Assembly: GCF_000518265.1 (NCBI RefSeq) | Contig: NZ_JADG01000009.1 | Location: 393,292-457,291 of the forward strand | From: Actinomadura oligospora ATCC 43269 | Lineage (GTDB): Bacteria; Actinomycetota; Actinomycetes; Streptosporangiales; Streptosporangiaceae | Reading direction: 5' to 3' | DNA length: 64,000 nucleotides | Shown here: in pieces, positions 1 to 8,332 of the stretch | Layout: each line of letters begins with the position of its first letter | Numbering within the stretch: position 1 is the first letter of the stretch | Notes under the pieces: model-generated | The model's input: only the letters and a program-made list of their open reading frames with translations | Database searches by the model: none | What the model was told of the DNA's origin: nothing | Made by a program: the position numbers and the translations under genes

Positions 1-1
1 C

Positions 2-241
2 GCGCCCGCACGCACGGCGGACAACCAGTGGTTGGGCGTGACGTTCCGAACGTCGAAGACCTTCGTTCGGTTCCGGGACGGACATGCCTACCTCCCGCAG
101 GATGCGCGCCTCATGCCGGCCGACGATGAGCAGAGGCGCGAGTTCTACCAACTACGGCGCCGCGAGAACAGGGAGACCGACTTCACCTACCCGCCGCTGG
201 CGTACACCGTCAGCGAGAGCGACCTGATGCCGCCCGTCTGA
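2..241 (+). CDS. C-terminal part of a truncated unknown protein
   Basis: The reading frame is open from the first bases of the window to a TGA at 239-241, so only the last 79 residues of a longer gene are present and the true start lies upstream. The visible part is hydrophilic and rich in Arg, Asp and Glu, with no membrane segment, signal peptide or motif that I recognise. It ends with an acidic SESDLMPPV tail. A TTG at 32 could act as an internal start, but nothing resembling a ribosome binding site precedes it. Function unknown. Confidence 0.5.
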   Translation, partial: APARTADNQWLGVTFRTSKTFVRFRDGHAYLPQDARLMPADDEQRREFYQLRRRENRETDFTYPPLAYTVSESDLMPPV

Positions 242-363
242 CCTCGATCGTTCACGGCCGGACCGCCGCCCCGGGCGCGGATGCCGTGGAGATCATCCGT
301 GCGAACATGGCTCGATTACCCGGGTCTGCTCGGGGTGGTCGTGCGACGAGGTGACAGTAGAAG

Positions 364-1398
364 ATGCCCCAGTCCCATGAAGCGGTCTTCGATCCGACGC
401 TGCCGTCCCGGATGCTCGCGGATCTGGAGTCCGGTTCGGGTGCGCTGGTGCTTGAGGAGCCGGGGACACCCCCGAGCTCCCACCGGTTCCTCCGCCAGCG
501 GGCCCTGTCCGGCACGGCGACCATGGGTGTCGTGCTCGCCGTCGTCGCGACGCTGGCTCAGGTGGCCGACTGGTGGCTGGTGCTGCCGGTCGCGGCGATC
601 GGCCCGATGGCCTTGCAACCCTGGAACGCGATCGACCGCCGGAACAGCCCAACCGACTGGAGGGTGCTGCGCTTGGCGTGGGGGCCGCTCATCTCGTGGC
701 TGGCGCCCCTGGGAACCGGCGGCCTGGGCGCGTGGGCGGCATGCCAGATCTGGCCTCACTACTTCTTCCTCCTGGAGGCGACCGACGTGGGGGTGACCCA
801 CGTGATGGGGAGGGATCGCCTCGTCTCGCTCGCCGACCTCGGTGATGCGGAACGGGCGCGGCTGTCACGGGTACGGGCGGTCCGCGAGCAGGTGGAGGAG
901 GCGCAGCGCCTGCTCGCTCCGGCGTTCGACGGGACGCTCGTCCTCATGACGCTGCGGGAGCAGGAGTGGATGCTCGCGACGCGGATGGGGGAGATGGCGC
1001 CGCTGGCCGCCGAGGTCGATCACCTGGACGTGGCGGCGGCCACCGACCGGGTCCGTCAGGCGATGCGTCCGCAGGCCGAGGTCGTGGCGGCGGCCAGGAG
1101 GGCGGACGAGGCGGTGATCGAGCGCATCGAGGAGTACGCCCGTCCGGTGGAACGGGCGATCCTGGCCCACCGGGAGTGGGAGCAGATCCAGCAGCTGGCC
1201 GACAACACCGACGCCTATCCCGGGTTGCTCGCTCGCGCGGAGGCCGGAGGGACAGCGGACGACCTCGCCGGAGCCCCCGCCCTGGACCGCGACTTCGGCC
1301 TGGAGGCGGCACGGCTGGCACGCGAGGACCTGACCACGCAGGCCGTCGGAGCCAACGCCTGGCTGCTCAAGGCCCTACGCGGCGACCAGGGCCGATAA
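364..1398 (+). CDS. Unknown membrane protein with long helical tail
   Basis: A 344-residue protein that I do not recognise. Residues about 1-50 are polar. Two hydrophobic stretches follow, at about 52-85 and 103-130, each long enough for one or two membrane spans. The remaining 200 residues are charged and rich in Ala, Arg and Glu with long helical character, and may form a coiled coil in the cytoplasm. Codon use is strongly GC-rich at third positions, which supports a real gene. The ATG at 364 has only a weak AGAAG upstream. It converges with the DinB-like gene that ends at 1437. Confidence 0.7.
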   Translation: MPQSHEAVFDPTLPSRMLADLESGSGALVLEEPGTPPSSHRFLRQRALSGTATMGVVLAVVATLAQVADWWLVLPVAAIGPMALQPWNAIDRRNSPTDWRVLRLAWGPLISWLAPLGTGGLGAWAACQIWPHYFFLLEATDVGVTHVMGRDRLVSLADLGDAERARLSRVRAVREQVEEAQRLLAPAFDGTLVLMTLREQEWMLATRMGEMAPLAAEVDHLDVAAATDRVRQAMRPQAEVVAAARRADEAVIERIEEYARPVERAILAHREWEQIQQLADNTDAYPGLLARAEAGGTADDLAGAPALDRDFGLEAARLAREDLTTQAVGANAWLLKALRGDQGR

Positions 1399-1436
1399 CT
1401 CTCCTGAGACCTGCTCCCTCACGCGGACAGCGGTGG

Positions 1437-1943
1437 TCAGACCGTGGTCGCGAGCGGCGCGGGGTCTGGCAGGAGGGCCAGGAGTTGGCGCGTGTGGCCG
1501 GGCAGTTCCGACTCTGCGAGCCCCGTGAGAAGGTCCCGCAGCGGGACGAGCTGATCGACCAGGCAGGTGCCGTTCGACAGCAGCCGGGTGGGCACGGGGG
1601 TGTCCAGTTCGGTGTCGCTCAGCGTCGGCCCGGCCAGCGCGCACAGGGCGTCCGCCTGATGCCGGAGGCGGTCGAGGAGCCCGGCGGTGCCGCCCGTGAG
1701 CGTGATGACGCGGTCGATCGTCCAGGTGTCGAGGGCGATGCGGTTGTCATAGGCGGTGTTGGAGCCGGACGCGACGGTGGACGCTGCGGCGATGGTGGTC
1801 GCCGTAACCAGAGAGACGTGCGCCAGGATCTGGTCGGCGGTCCACTCCCCCGGCGGCGGCGCGGTCGCGTCGTCGGAGCCGGTCACGGTGGCGGCGGCGT
1901 CGAGCAGCGACCGGTAGGCCGCCTGGAGCTGGGCGGAGTCCAT
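1437..1943 (-). CDS. DinB-like / maleylpyruvate isomerase N-domain protein
   Basis: This 168-residue protein looks like the four-helix DinB/MDMPI_N fold common in actinomycetes, in which many members act as mycothiol-dependent enzymes. The evidence is the helical N-terminus, the PPPGEWTADQILAHVSLV segment with the His expected at the metal site, and the length typical of single-domain members. Only one of the usual His ligands is obvious, so activity is uncertain. It lies 63 bases downstream of the ArsR-AHSA1 gene on the same strand and is probably cotranscribed with it. The pairing suggests a small inducible unit, but no substrate can be named. Confidence 0.65.
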   Translation of the reverse strand: MDSAQLQAAYRSLLDAAATVTGSDDATAPPPGEWTADQILAHVSLVTATTIAAASTVASGSNTAYDNRIALDTWTIDRVITLTGGTAGLLDRLRHQADALCALAGPTLSDTELDTPVPTRLLSNGTCLVDQLVPLRDLLTGLAESELPGHTRQLLALLPDPAPLATTV

Positions 1944-2006
1944 GGGACGTCCCTCTTTCTGCTGGTGGGAAGCGAGGTGCGCGACGCTCGCGGAGGCGGG
2001 TGCCGG

Positions 2007-2816
2007 TCAGGCGTGCGGGGACGACATCTCCCAGGGCGCCTGCGGGAGGACCTCGCCGGTCTCGAGCAGGGACTTGAGGTTCGCCAGGACGGCGGGCCAG
2101 CCCTGGGAGATCCCGTTGAGCATCTCCCGGTCGGGGAGGTTCTCATGGGTCACGGTCAGCCGGACGATGTCCTGGTGCGGCTCGACCAGGAACTCGACGA
2201 CCGACGGTTCCCGCGGCGTCGCGGCGTCCGGCCGGTCCTCGAAGGTGATCACGAGGCGGGTCGGCGGTTCCGCGGTGAGGACCCGTCCGACGACGTCGAC
2301 CGTCCCTGATCCGTCGACGCGCCGGTGTTCCCAGGACGAGCCCGGCTCCCAGTCGGAGACGTTGGCGTGCCCCCAGTACCGCGCGGTCAGGTCGGCGTCG
2401 GTGAGCGCGCGCCACACCTGCTCGGCGCTCGCACGGATGTAGGTGACGTAGACGTAGGTCGGCACGGAGGCCGGTGCATCGGTCATGGCGTACTCCTCGG
2501 CTTGGCTCCGGATGGCGCTGAGCGCCTGCAGTCGCGGCCTGTCGAACTCCGCGATCCAGCGCCGTTCGATCTCGTGGATGGGCATCGGATTGAGGTAGTG
2601 CAGGCGCTGCCGTCCGCGTCGCACCACGGTCACGAGACCGGCGTCGACGAGGACGTCGAGATGCTGCGTCACCGACTGGCGCGCCATCTCCAGGCGCTCG
2701 CACAACTCGCCGAGCGTCTGCCCGTCGCGCTCACGCAGCCGGTCGAGCAGCCGCCGCCGGGTCGGGTCGGCCAGCGCCCTGAAGGCCGCGTCCATCATCT
2801 CGATGTCCAGACTCAC
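2007..2816 (-). CDS. ArsR-type regulator fused to an AHSA1/SRPBCC domain
   Basis: A 269-residue two-domain protein. Residues 1-105 are a winged helix of the ArsR type (ALADPTRRRLLDRL, then the recognition helix region MARQSVTQHLDVL). No Cys metal site is visible, so this is not a classic metal sensor. Residues 111-269 form an AHSA1-like SRPBCC hydrophobic-ligand fold. These two domains are usually encoded by adjacent genes; here they are one frame. The AHSA1 part begins with an in-frame ATG (2486) preceded by GAGGAG at suitable spacing, so a separate AHSA1 product is possible. The GTG start at 2816 lies at the predicted transcription start, so the mRNA may be leaderless. A ligand bound by the AHSA1 domain may control DNA binding (inference). 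Confidence 0.88.
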   Translation of the reverse strand: MSLDIEMMDAAFRALADPTRRRLLDRLRERDGQTLGELCERLEMARQSVTQHLDVLVDAGLVTVVRRGRQRLHYLNPMPIHEIERRWIAEFDRPRLQALSAIRSQAEEYAMTDAPASVPTYVYVTYIRASAEQVWRALTDADLTARYWGHANVSDWEPGSSWEHRRVDGSGTVDVVGRVLTAEPPTRLVITFEDRPDAATPREPSVVEFLVEPHQDIVRLTVTHENLPDREMLNGISQGWPAVLANLKSLLETGEVLPQAPWEMSSPHA

Positions 2817-2822
2817 CCGGAC

Positions 2823-2853
2823 ATTATGCAGGCATCTACCTGCATATCGTCAA
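2823..2853 (-). promoter_or_regulatory. Promoter and operator of the ArsR-AHSA1 gene
   Basis: On the minus strand TTGACG (2853-2848) and CATAAT (2828-2823) match -35 and -10 elements with a 19-base spacer. The spacer region holds an inverted repeat, TATGCAGG-N6-CCTGCATA (2825-2846), with perfect 8-base arms. Transcription would start about 6-7 bases downstream, at the GTG start codon. A dimeric winged-helix repressor bound here would block RNA polymerase, so autorepression is likely. Confidence 0.6.
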
Positions 2854-2966
2854 ATGCCGACATATCTGCTGGTCAGAGCCATGCTCCTCGCGTCCTCGAC
2901 CGCACCTTCGGCCCATCACGGCGGTCGACGGCGGACGGGGTTCACCGCCCCGTTAAGCTCGCCAGG

Positions 2967-3986
2967 GTGGATTTTGACGAAGCGGTGCGGCTGTGGGCCC
3001 GGGAGCCGGGGTGGTTGAACTCCGCGAGCTACGGCATTCCGCCGGGTCCGGCGTTCGAGGCGCTGCAGAGCGCGCTGGCCGAGTGGCGTCACGGCGCCAC
3101 CGGCTGGGACAAGTGGGACCGTTCCACCGATCGCGCACGGGCCGCGTTCGCACGCCTGGTCGGTGTCGCGGCCGAGGACGTGGCCGTCGGCGCCTCCGCC
3201 TCGCAACTGCTGGCGCCGGTCGCGGCCTCGCTGCCGCCCGGCTCGCGCGTCGTCGTCCCCGACATCGAGCAGACGTCGAACCTGTTCCCCTGGCTCGTCC
3301 AGGATCTCGACGTGGTGACGGTGCCTCCGGCCGACCTGCCCGACGCGATCGACGAACGGACGGACGCGGTCGCCTTCAGCCTGGTCCAGTCCGCGACGGG
3401 CGAGGTCGCCGCCTCGGACGACGTCGTCGCGGCGGCGCGGGCGCACGGCGCGCTGGTCGTCGCCGACGCCACCCAGGCGGTCGGCTGGCTACCGGTCGAC
3501 GCGTCCCCCTTCGACGTCCTGGCCGTGTCGGCGTACAAGTGGCTGATGTGCCCGCGTGGCACCGCGTTCTGCTACGTGAGCCCGGCCGTGCGGGACCGCA
3601 TCCGCCCGCTCGCCGCCAACTGGTACGCCGGTGAGGGCGACGCCTCGTACGGCCCGCCGCTACGGCTGGCGAAGGACGCCCGGCGCTTCGACATCGCCGT
3701 CCCGTGGTTCTCCTACGTCGCCGCCGCGCCCACGCTGGAGCTGCTCCTGGAGATCGGCATCGGCCCGATCCACGAGCACAACGTCCGGCTGGCCAACCGC
3801 TTCCGCACCGGCCTCGGCATGCCATCCGGCGACAGCGCGATCGTCAGCGTCACCCGCCCAGGCGCGTCCGAGCGCCTCGAGGCGGCGGGCATCCGAGCGT
3901 CCGTCCGCAAGGGCGCCGCCCGCCTCGCCTTCCACCTCTACACCACGGAATCCGACGTCGACACCGCCATCACCGCCCTGACCTGA
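2967..3986 (+). CDS. Class V aminotransferase (PLP enzyme)
   Basis: A 339-residue fold-type I PLP enzyme of the class V aminotransferase/cysteine desulfurase family. Visible signatures are the VVADATQAVGW segment, with the Asp that pairs with the pyridine nitrogen, and SAYKWLMCPRG, with the Lys that forms the Schiff base. The family contains desulfurases, selenocysteine lyases, kynureninases and isopenicillin epimerases; nothing here picks one. There is no Cys-loop typical of an active IscS. The GTG at 2967 is chosen because it begins the conserved N-terminus. It has little Shine-Dalgarno sequence and may be leaderless. It is transcribed away from the ArsR-AHSA1 gene. Confidence 0.85.
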   Translation: MDFDEAVRLWAREPGWLNSASYGIPPGPAFEALQSALAEWRHGATGWDKWDRSTDRARAAFARLVGVAAEDVAVGASASQLLAPVAASLPPGSRVVVPDIEQTSNLFPWLVQDLDVVTVPPADLPDAIDERTDAVAFSLVQSATGEVAASDDVVAAARAHGALVVADATQAVGWLPVDASPFDVLAVSAYKWLMCPRGTAFCYVSPAVRDRIRPLAANWYAGEGDASYGPPLRLAKDARRFDIAVPWFSYVAAAPTLELLLEIGIGPIHEHNVRLANRFRTGLGMPSGDSAIVSVTRPGASERLEAAGIRASVRKGAARLAFHLYTTESDVDTAITALT

Positions 3987-4095
3987 CACCCAACGCGCAC
4001 ACCAGTCCCTTCCGCCCGCCCCGTCCCCGCCCAGCGTTCTGCTGCGGTGGCACACGCCGGGGCGGGTGGCGCTGGCCTGGGGATGGGCCGGACGG

Positions 4096-4944
4096 TCAGG
4101 GCTGCGCCCGGCCGCCGTCCGGCTGCCCCCTCAGGGGTGAGTGCAGGTAGGACCCGGTCGCGTAGAACTTGCGGTCGATGGCGTCGTCGGGGATCTCCCG
4201 CCGCAGGTCGCGGGCTTGTTCGCAGACCAGCCGCATTTGCGCGGCGGAGAGACGTCGAACTTCCCACAGCAGGGCGGCCACATCGGCTGCCGCGGGGTCG
4301 TCGGGAGGCTGTTGGTCGGGCAACGCGATTCCGGTGAGCGCGGCCAGGTCACCGGCAGGGATATCGATCAGGGTGGCCAGGTTGGCCAGCCTGTCCGGAG
4401 TCAGCTCGGTCTTGCCCGCCGCGATCCGAAAGACGGTCGAAGAGGACACGTACATGCGGCCGTTGGAGCAACACGCGAGGGCCACCGCCGCCCGCCCGGC
4501 CAGGTTCCGGTTCGTGAGCAGCATGTTCCCAATCACGGCTCCGAACCCGGCCTCAGTCGGGTCGTACACCCGCCACCCCGCGTAAGCCTCTCCGCGTGGC
4601 TCCTGCGGGAGGTCTCGAACCATCTGGAGCATCCACGAGCGCTGTTCCGCCGGTAGGCAGATGACGTCGGGCACCAGGTGGTCGAGCTGCTGCCCGGCGG
4701 ACGCGTCCAGAGGGGCCAGCTCGTCCGGCACCGGCTGACCGGCCATCACGAACAGATCCGCCGCGTGCAGATCCAACGCCGGAGCCAGTGCCTGCAACAG
4801 CGTCGGGCTGGGGTGGCATCCGTCGATGACGCCCTGCAACTCGTCCTCGGGCACCTCGGCGGCCTGGGACAGCAAACTTGTGCTCAACCCGCGGTGATCG
4901 AGGAGTCGCATCAACAGCACGCCGAACTTCGGAAACTCCGCCAC
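4096..4944 (-). CDS. Helix-turn-helix (XRE-type) regulator, double HTH
   Basis: A 282-residue cytoplasmic protein with two weak XRE-like helix-turn-helix regions, near residues 10-60 (LLSQAAEVPEDELQGVIDG) and 150-205 (SSSTVFRIAAGKTELTPDRL). The region between them is helical. Large XRE proteins of this kind are abundant in actinomycetes, often as lineage-specific regulators of unknown targets. The second region contains two adjacent Cys (ALACCSNG). No partner gene of the DUF397 type is next to it. It converges with the class V aminotransferase. Confidence 0.7.
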   Translation of the reverse strand: MAEFPKFGVLLMRLLDHRGLSTSLLSQAAEVPEDELQGVIDGCHPSPTLLQALAPALDLHAADLFVMAGQPVPDELAPLDASAGQQLDHLVPDVICLPAEQRSWMLQMVRDLPQEPRGEAYAGWRVYDPTEAGFGAVIGNMLLTNRNLAGRAAVALACCSNGRMYVSSSTVFRIAAGKTELTPDRLANLATLIDIPAGDLAALTGIALPDQQPPDDPAAADVAALLWEVRRLSAAQMRLVCEQARDLRREIPDDAIDRKFYATGSYLHSPLRGQPDGGRAQP

Positions 4945-5048
4945 TTCCCCAGGCTAATCCCCTGGACGACACGCGTCCGCTCCGACGACTGCGGTGTTCA
5001 CGTGCTCGGCAGCGCCCGTCCTCCGCGTCCCGGCCTTGCGCGTCGCGG

Positions 5049-5285
5049 CTATCGCGTCACGGTTTTCGTGCGTGTGAAGAGCCAGTGGAGGAACCAGATC
5101 GGCAGCCAGAGGCCGCATGTCAGGAGCGACAGCAGCAGGTGCACGGCGTGCGCGGTGCCGCTGAGCTTCTTTCGCGTCACCGTCGCCCCACCCTGCACGA
5201 TCACGATCTGCGGCTGCGGCTGATCGCCGTCCGCACGGTCGTGGTGCGCAGGATCGGGCGGTTGGTGCGGCGGCGGAGTGCCCAA
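5049..5285 (-). CDS. Small single-span membrane protein
   Basis: A 78-residue protein with a Pro/His/Gln-rich N-terminus (about 1-30), a short basic stretch and one hydrophobic segment at about residues 44-68 (HLLLSLLTCGLWLPIWFLHW), then a basic tail. The organisation, a polar proline-rich tail and one hairpin-like hydrophobic segment with CGLW, is common in small actinomycete membrane proteins of unknown role. The start is a TTG at 5285, with GGGAGGG about nine bases upstream. No function can be assigned. Confidence 0.6.
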   Translation of the reverse strand: MGTPPPHQPPDPAHHDRADGDQPQPQIVIVQGGATVTRKKLSGTAHAVHLLLSLLTCGLWLPIWFLHWLFTRTKTVTR

Positions 5286-5503
5286 AGCTCGTCCCTCCCC
5301 GGTGGCTACTGGCCACAGTTTGGCGCCTGACCTGCGATATCCGGTCTCAGAACACGCGCTGCGGCCATATCTGGAGGCTTGGCGAACAGAACGCCGGGGG
5401 TGCCGACGACGTGCCGACGAGCAGCGCGGGGCGGCGGCGCGCGTCCAGGTTCGTCCGGCTGGACCGGTGCGCTGGCGGTGCGGTGGGAGGACGAGCGGAC
5501 GGG

Positions 5504-6157
5504 TCAGGGAATCGCGGCCTCGATCTGGGCGAGGTGGGCGGCGAGGATCTCATCGAAGGCGACGCGGCGGTCGTCCCCGAGCGGACGGACTTCGCGGGCG
5601 AAGTGGGCCAGGGCGGGGAAACGGTCGGGGTCGGCGCCGAGGACCGCGACGCGGAACTGCTCCACGCCCTGTTCGTACTCGCCGGGGGTGAGGGTGTCGA
5701 AACCACCCTCGGAGGCGATCAGCGAGGCGAGGAGGACGACGATCCGGTGGTAGCGGGCCGGAATCTCCTCATCGGGCAGGCCCGAGGCCCACAAGGCCTG
5801 GAGCACCTCCTCCATGACCAGCCGCGAACCGGTGCCGCCGGACCCGTAGCGTCCCCAAACCGAGGCCAGTTGGGGGTGCTGGCCGAAGGCCTCGCGAAGG
5901 CGCAGGGCCGTTGCCGTGATGCGCTGCTTCCAGTCGCCCTCGGGGCGGTAGCCGTCCATCGCCGCAACCAGGATCCGGTCGGCGACCGCGCGTAGCAGCT
6001 CGGTCTTGTTGCGGAAGTGCCGGTAGAGGCTGGACGAGTCGGTCCCGAGGACCGCGGCGAGCTTGCGAACGCTGAACGACTCGGCGTCGCCCGTGCGCAA
6101 CAGCTCCGCCGCCGTTTCCAGGATCTCCTCTGTCGACCAACGCCTTCGACCTGCCAT
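5504..6157 (-). CDS. TetR-family repressor
   Basis: A 217-residue TetR-type repressor. Residues 5-50 hold the three-helix DNA-binding domain (EILETAAELLRTGD, then VRKLAAVLGTDSSSLYRHF). The rest is the helical ligand-binding domain. The ATG at 6157 is chosen over the longer frame because GAGAGGGGCGAG precedes it and the protein then starts directly at the DNA-binding domain. It is divergent from the esterase and aldo-keto reductase genes, and a perfect palindrome lies within the shared intergenic region. Control of those two genes and of itself is the simplest reading. Confidence 0.88.
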   Translation of the reverse strand: MAGRRRWSTEEILETAAELLRTGDAESFSVRKLAAVLGTDSSSLYRHFRNKTELLRAVADRILVAAMDGYRPEGDWKQRITATALRLREAFGQHPQLASVWGRYGSGGTGSRLVMEEVLQALWASGLPDEEIPARYHRIVVLLASLIASEGGFDTLTPGEYEQGVEQFRVAVLGADPDRFPALAHFAREVRPLGDDRRVAFDEILAAHLAQIEAAIP

Positions 6158-6195
6158 CTCGCCCCTCTCGGTCGCGTGAAGCCTAACCCATGCAC

Positions 6196-6223
6196 TTGCT
6201 GTTGCACGCACTGCGTGCATAAT
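6196..6223 (+). promoter_or_regulatory. Esterase promoter with embedded TetR operator
   Basis: TTGCTG (6196-6201) and CATAAT (6218-6223) are separated by 16 bases and point towards the esterase gene at 6277. Between and overlapping them is a perfect 17-base palindrome, TGCACGCA-C-TGCGTGCA (6203-6219). This is the expected location and size for the operator of the adjacent TetR repressor. Confidence 0.6.
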
Positions 6224-6276
6224 GATGTCACCCGGCTGGCCGTGAGGCCCGGCCGGAGGACGGAGGAGCGGGAGAC

Positions 6277-7233
6277 ATGAGCGAGACCACTGAGGTGAAG
6301 CGGCCGCCGGAGCCGGACTTCTCAGCGATGACGACCGAGGAACTGATCACCTACCGCGCGGCGGAGAACCACTGGCGGGCGTCCGGCGCGGCGCGGCCGA
6401 TCCTCGGGGAGCCGGACCCCGGGGCCGCGATCGAAGGGCAGGACGTCGCGCTGCCGGGCCGCGACCTCCCGGTCCGGGTGTACCGGCCGGTTTCGATGGG
6501 CGAGGCCGCTGTCGCGACCGACCTGCCGCTCGTCGTCCATGTCCACGGCGGCGGGTTCGTGGGCACGGCGGCGCAGTGCGACTGGACCAACAGCCACCTC
6601 GCCGCCCGGCTGCCCGCAGTCGTCGTCTCGGTCGAGCACCGCCTCGTCGCTCCGGACTGCCCGATCGCGAACGCCGCCGACGACGGCTGGGACGTGCTCC
6701 AGCACCTGCTGCGGCACGCCTCGCGCTGGGGCATCGACCCCGCGCGCGTGGCCGTCTTCGGCGAGAGCTTCGGCGGGCTGATCAGCGCGCTGACGGCCCT
6801 CCGGGCCCGGGAGACCGGCCTGCGGCTCCGAGCGCAGGTACTGGTCAACCCCGTGGTCGAGCTGACCGAGTCGATGTACGACTACCCCTCCATGACCGAG
6901 TTCGGGGACGGCCCGACCCTCGCGCTGTCGCAACTACGGCTCCTGCGGCGGTTCGCCGTCCCGCCGGGAACCGACGCCCGCGTGTTCTCGCCCCTGTACG
7001 CGGACGACCTGAGCGGGCTCGCCCCCGCGCTGCTCGTGGTGCCGACCCATGACGCGGTCGCCGATCACGGCCGCCGCTACGCCGAACGCCTGCGGACGGC
7101 CGGGACGTCCGTCCGGCTCACCGAGTACCCAGAGGCGCGGCACGCGTTCCTCACGCTGCCGGGCATGGAACCGCAGGCCAAGGCCGCCCAGGCGGAGATC
7201 CTCGAGTTCCTCCGCGCGGCTCTGACCGGATGA
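6277..7233 (+). CDS. Alpha/beta hydrolase, hormone-sensitive-lipase-type esterase
   Basis: A 318-residue serine hydrolase of the HSL/acetyl-esterase family (Abhydrolase_3). The oxyanion-hole motif HGGG is in VVHVHGGGFVG (about residues 87-97), the nucleophile Ser is in FGESFGG (about 166-172), and the Asp and His of the triad fit THDAVADHG and EARHAF near the C-terminus. There is no signal peptide, so it acts in the cytoplasm. A strong GGAGGAGCGGGAG precedes the ATG. The aldo-keto reductase follows within 15 bases. Together they could hydrolyse an ester and reduce the released carbonyl, under TetR control (inference). Confidence 0.9.
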   Translation: MSETTEVKRPPEPDFSAMTTEELITYRAAENHWRASGAARPILGEPDPGAAIEGQDVALPGRDLPVRVYRPVSMGEAAVATDLPLVVHVHGGGFVGTAAQCDWTNSHLAARLPAVVVSVEHRLVAPDCPIANAADDGWDVLQHLLRHASRWGIDPARVAVFGESFGGLISALTALRARETGLRLRAQVLVNPVVELTESMYDYPSMTEFGDGPTLALSQLRLLRRFAVPPGTDARVFSPLYADDLSGLAPALLVVPTHDAVADHGRRYAERLRTAGTSVRLTEYPEARHAFLTLPGMEPQAKAAQAEILEFLRAALTG

Positions 7234-7247
7234 CGGAGGAAGGAACG

Positions 7248-8231
7248 ATGCACACCACCACACTCGGCACCGATGGCCCGGCGGTCTCCCGACTCGGTCT
7301 CGGCTGCATGAGCATGACGGGCAGCTACGGTCCCGCCGACGCGGACGAGGCCGCGGCCACCCTGCTGGACGCCCTCGACTCCGGCGTCACGCTGTTCGAC
7401 ACGGGCGACTTCTACGGTGACGGAGCGAACGAGGAAATCCTCGGCAGGACGCTCGCCCCGCACCGCGACCGCGTCGTGCTCGCCACCAAGACAGGCGTCC
7501 GGCGCACCGCCGAAGGCCTGGTCCCGGACGGTTCACCCGACTACTTGCGCCGCGCCTGCGACGCGTCCCTGCGCCGACTCCGCACCGACCATATCGACCT
7601 CTACCACCTCGCCCGCATCGACCCCGCCGTCCCCGTGGAGGAGTCGGTCGGCGCGATGGCCGACCTGGTCGCGCAGGGCAAGGTCGGCCACATCGGCCTG
7701 TCCGAGGTCTCAGCGGCCACGCTCCGCCGCGCCCACGCCGTCCACCCGATCAGCGCCGTCCAGACGGAGTACTCGCTGTGGGAACGCCACGTCGAGGACG
7801 ACATCCTGCCCACGCTCCGGGACCTCGGCGCCACCCTGGTCGCCTACAGCCCTCTCGGCCGCGGCCTGCTCACCGGAACCGTCCAGGCGACTACGCAATA
7901 CGACAGCGGTGACTTCCGCGCCACCGCCCCTCGCTACAACGGGGACAACCTCAAGGCCAACCTCAGCATCATCGAGGCCATCACCAAGCTCGCCAGCGTG
8001 AAGCACGCGACCCCTGCCCGGATCGCCCTCGCCTGGCTCCTCACCCGCGGCAGCGACGTCATCCCCATCCCCGGCAGCTCACGCCGTCCCCACCTGCACG
8101 ACAACCTGGCCGCCCTCGACGTGCACCTGACCGCCGACGACCTCAGCCACATCGAAGCCGCCGTCCCCGCCACCGGAGCCAAGGGAGCCCGCTACGGCGA
8201 CCACGGCATCCGCCTGATCGACCAGGCCTAG
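7248..8231 (+). CDS. Aldo/keto reductase
   Basis: A 327-residue NADPH-dependent oxidoreductase of the AKR superfamily, TIM-barrel fold. The catalytic tetrad is visible: Asp and Tyr in LFDTGDFYGDG, Lys in LATKTG and His in LYHLARID. The C-terminal nucleotide-binding segment IPIPGSSRR is also present. The ATG at 7248, preceded by GGAGGAAGG, is preferred to an in-frame ATG at 7230 that overlaps the esterase stop codon. It is cotranscribed with the esterase. Confidence 0.9.
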   Translation: MHTTTLGTDGPAVSRLGLGCMSMTGSYGPADADEAAATLLDALDSGVTLFDTGDFYGDGANEEILGRTLAPHRDRVVLATKTGVRRTAEGLVPDGSPDYLRRACDASLRRLRTDHIDLYHLARIDPAVPVEESVGAMADLVAQGKVGHIGLSEVSAATLRRAHAVHPISAVQTEYSLWERHVEDDILPTLRDLGATLVAYSPLGRGLLTGTVQATTQYDSGDFRATAPRYNGDNLKANLSIIEAITKLASVKHATPARIALAWLLTRGSDVIPIPGSSRRPHLHDNLAALDVHLTADDLSHIEAAVPATGAKGARYGDHGIRLIDQA

Positions 8232-8332
8232 GCGACGCGGTCGGCCTCCTCGCAGCTCGCCCGCCACCGCCGTCAGTCTCCCGGCAAGCAGTGAAGGCCC
8301 TCCACGAGGTCGGACGGCTGGGCGGCCGAGCA

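Noticed and set aside
4015..4066. CCCGCCCC / GGGGCGGG arms between the class V aminotransferase and XRE genes
   Set aside because: The 36-base loop is too long for an intrinsic terminator and such runs are expected in this composition.
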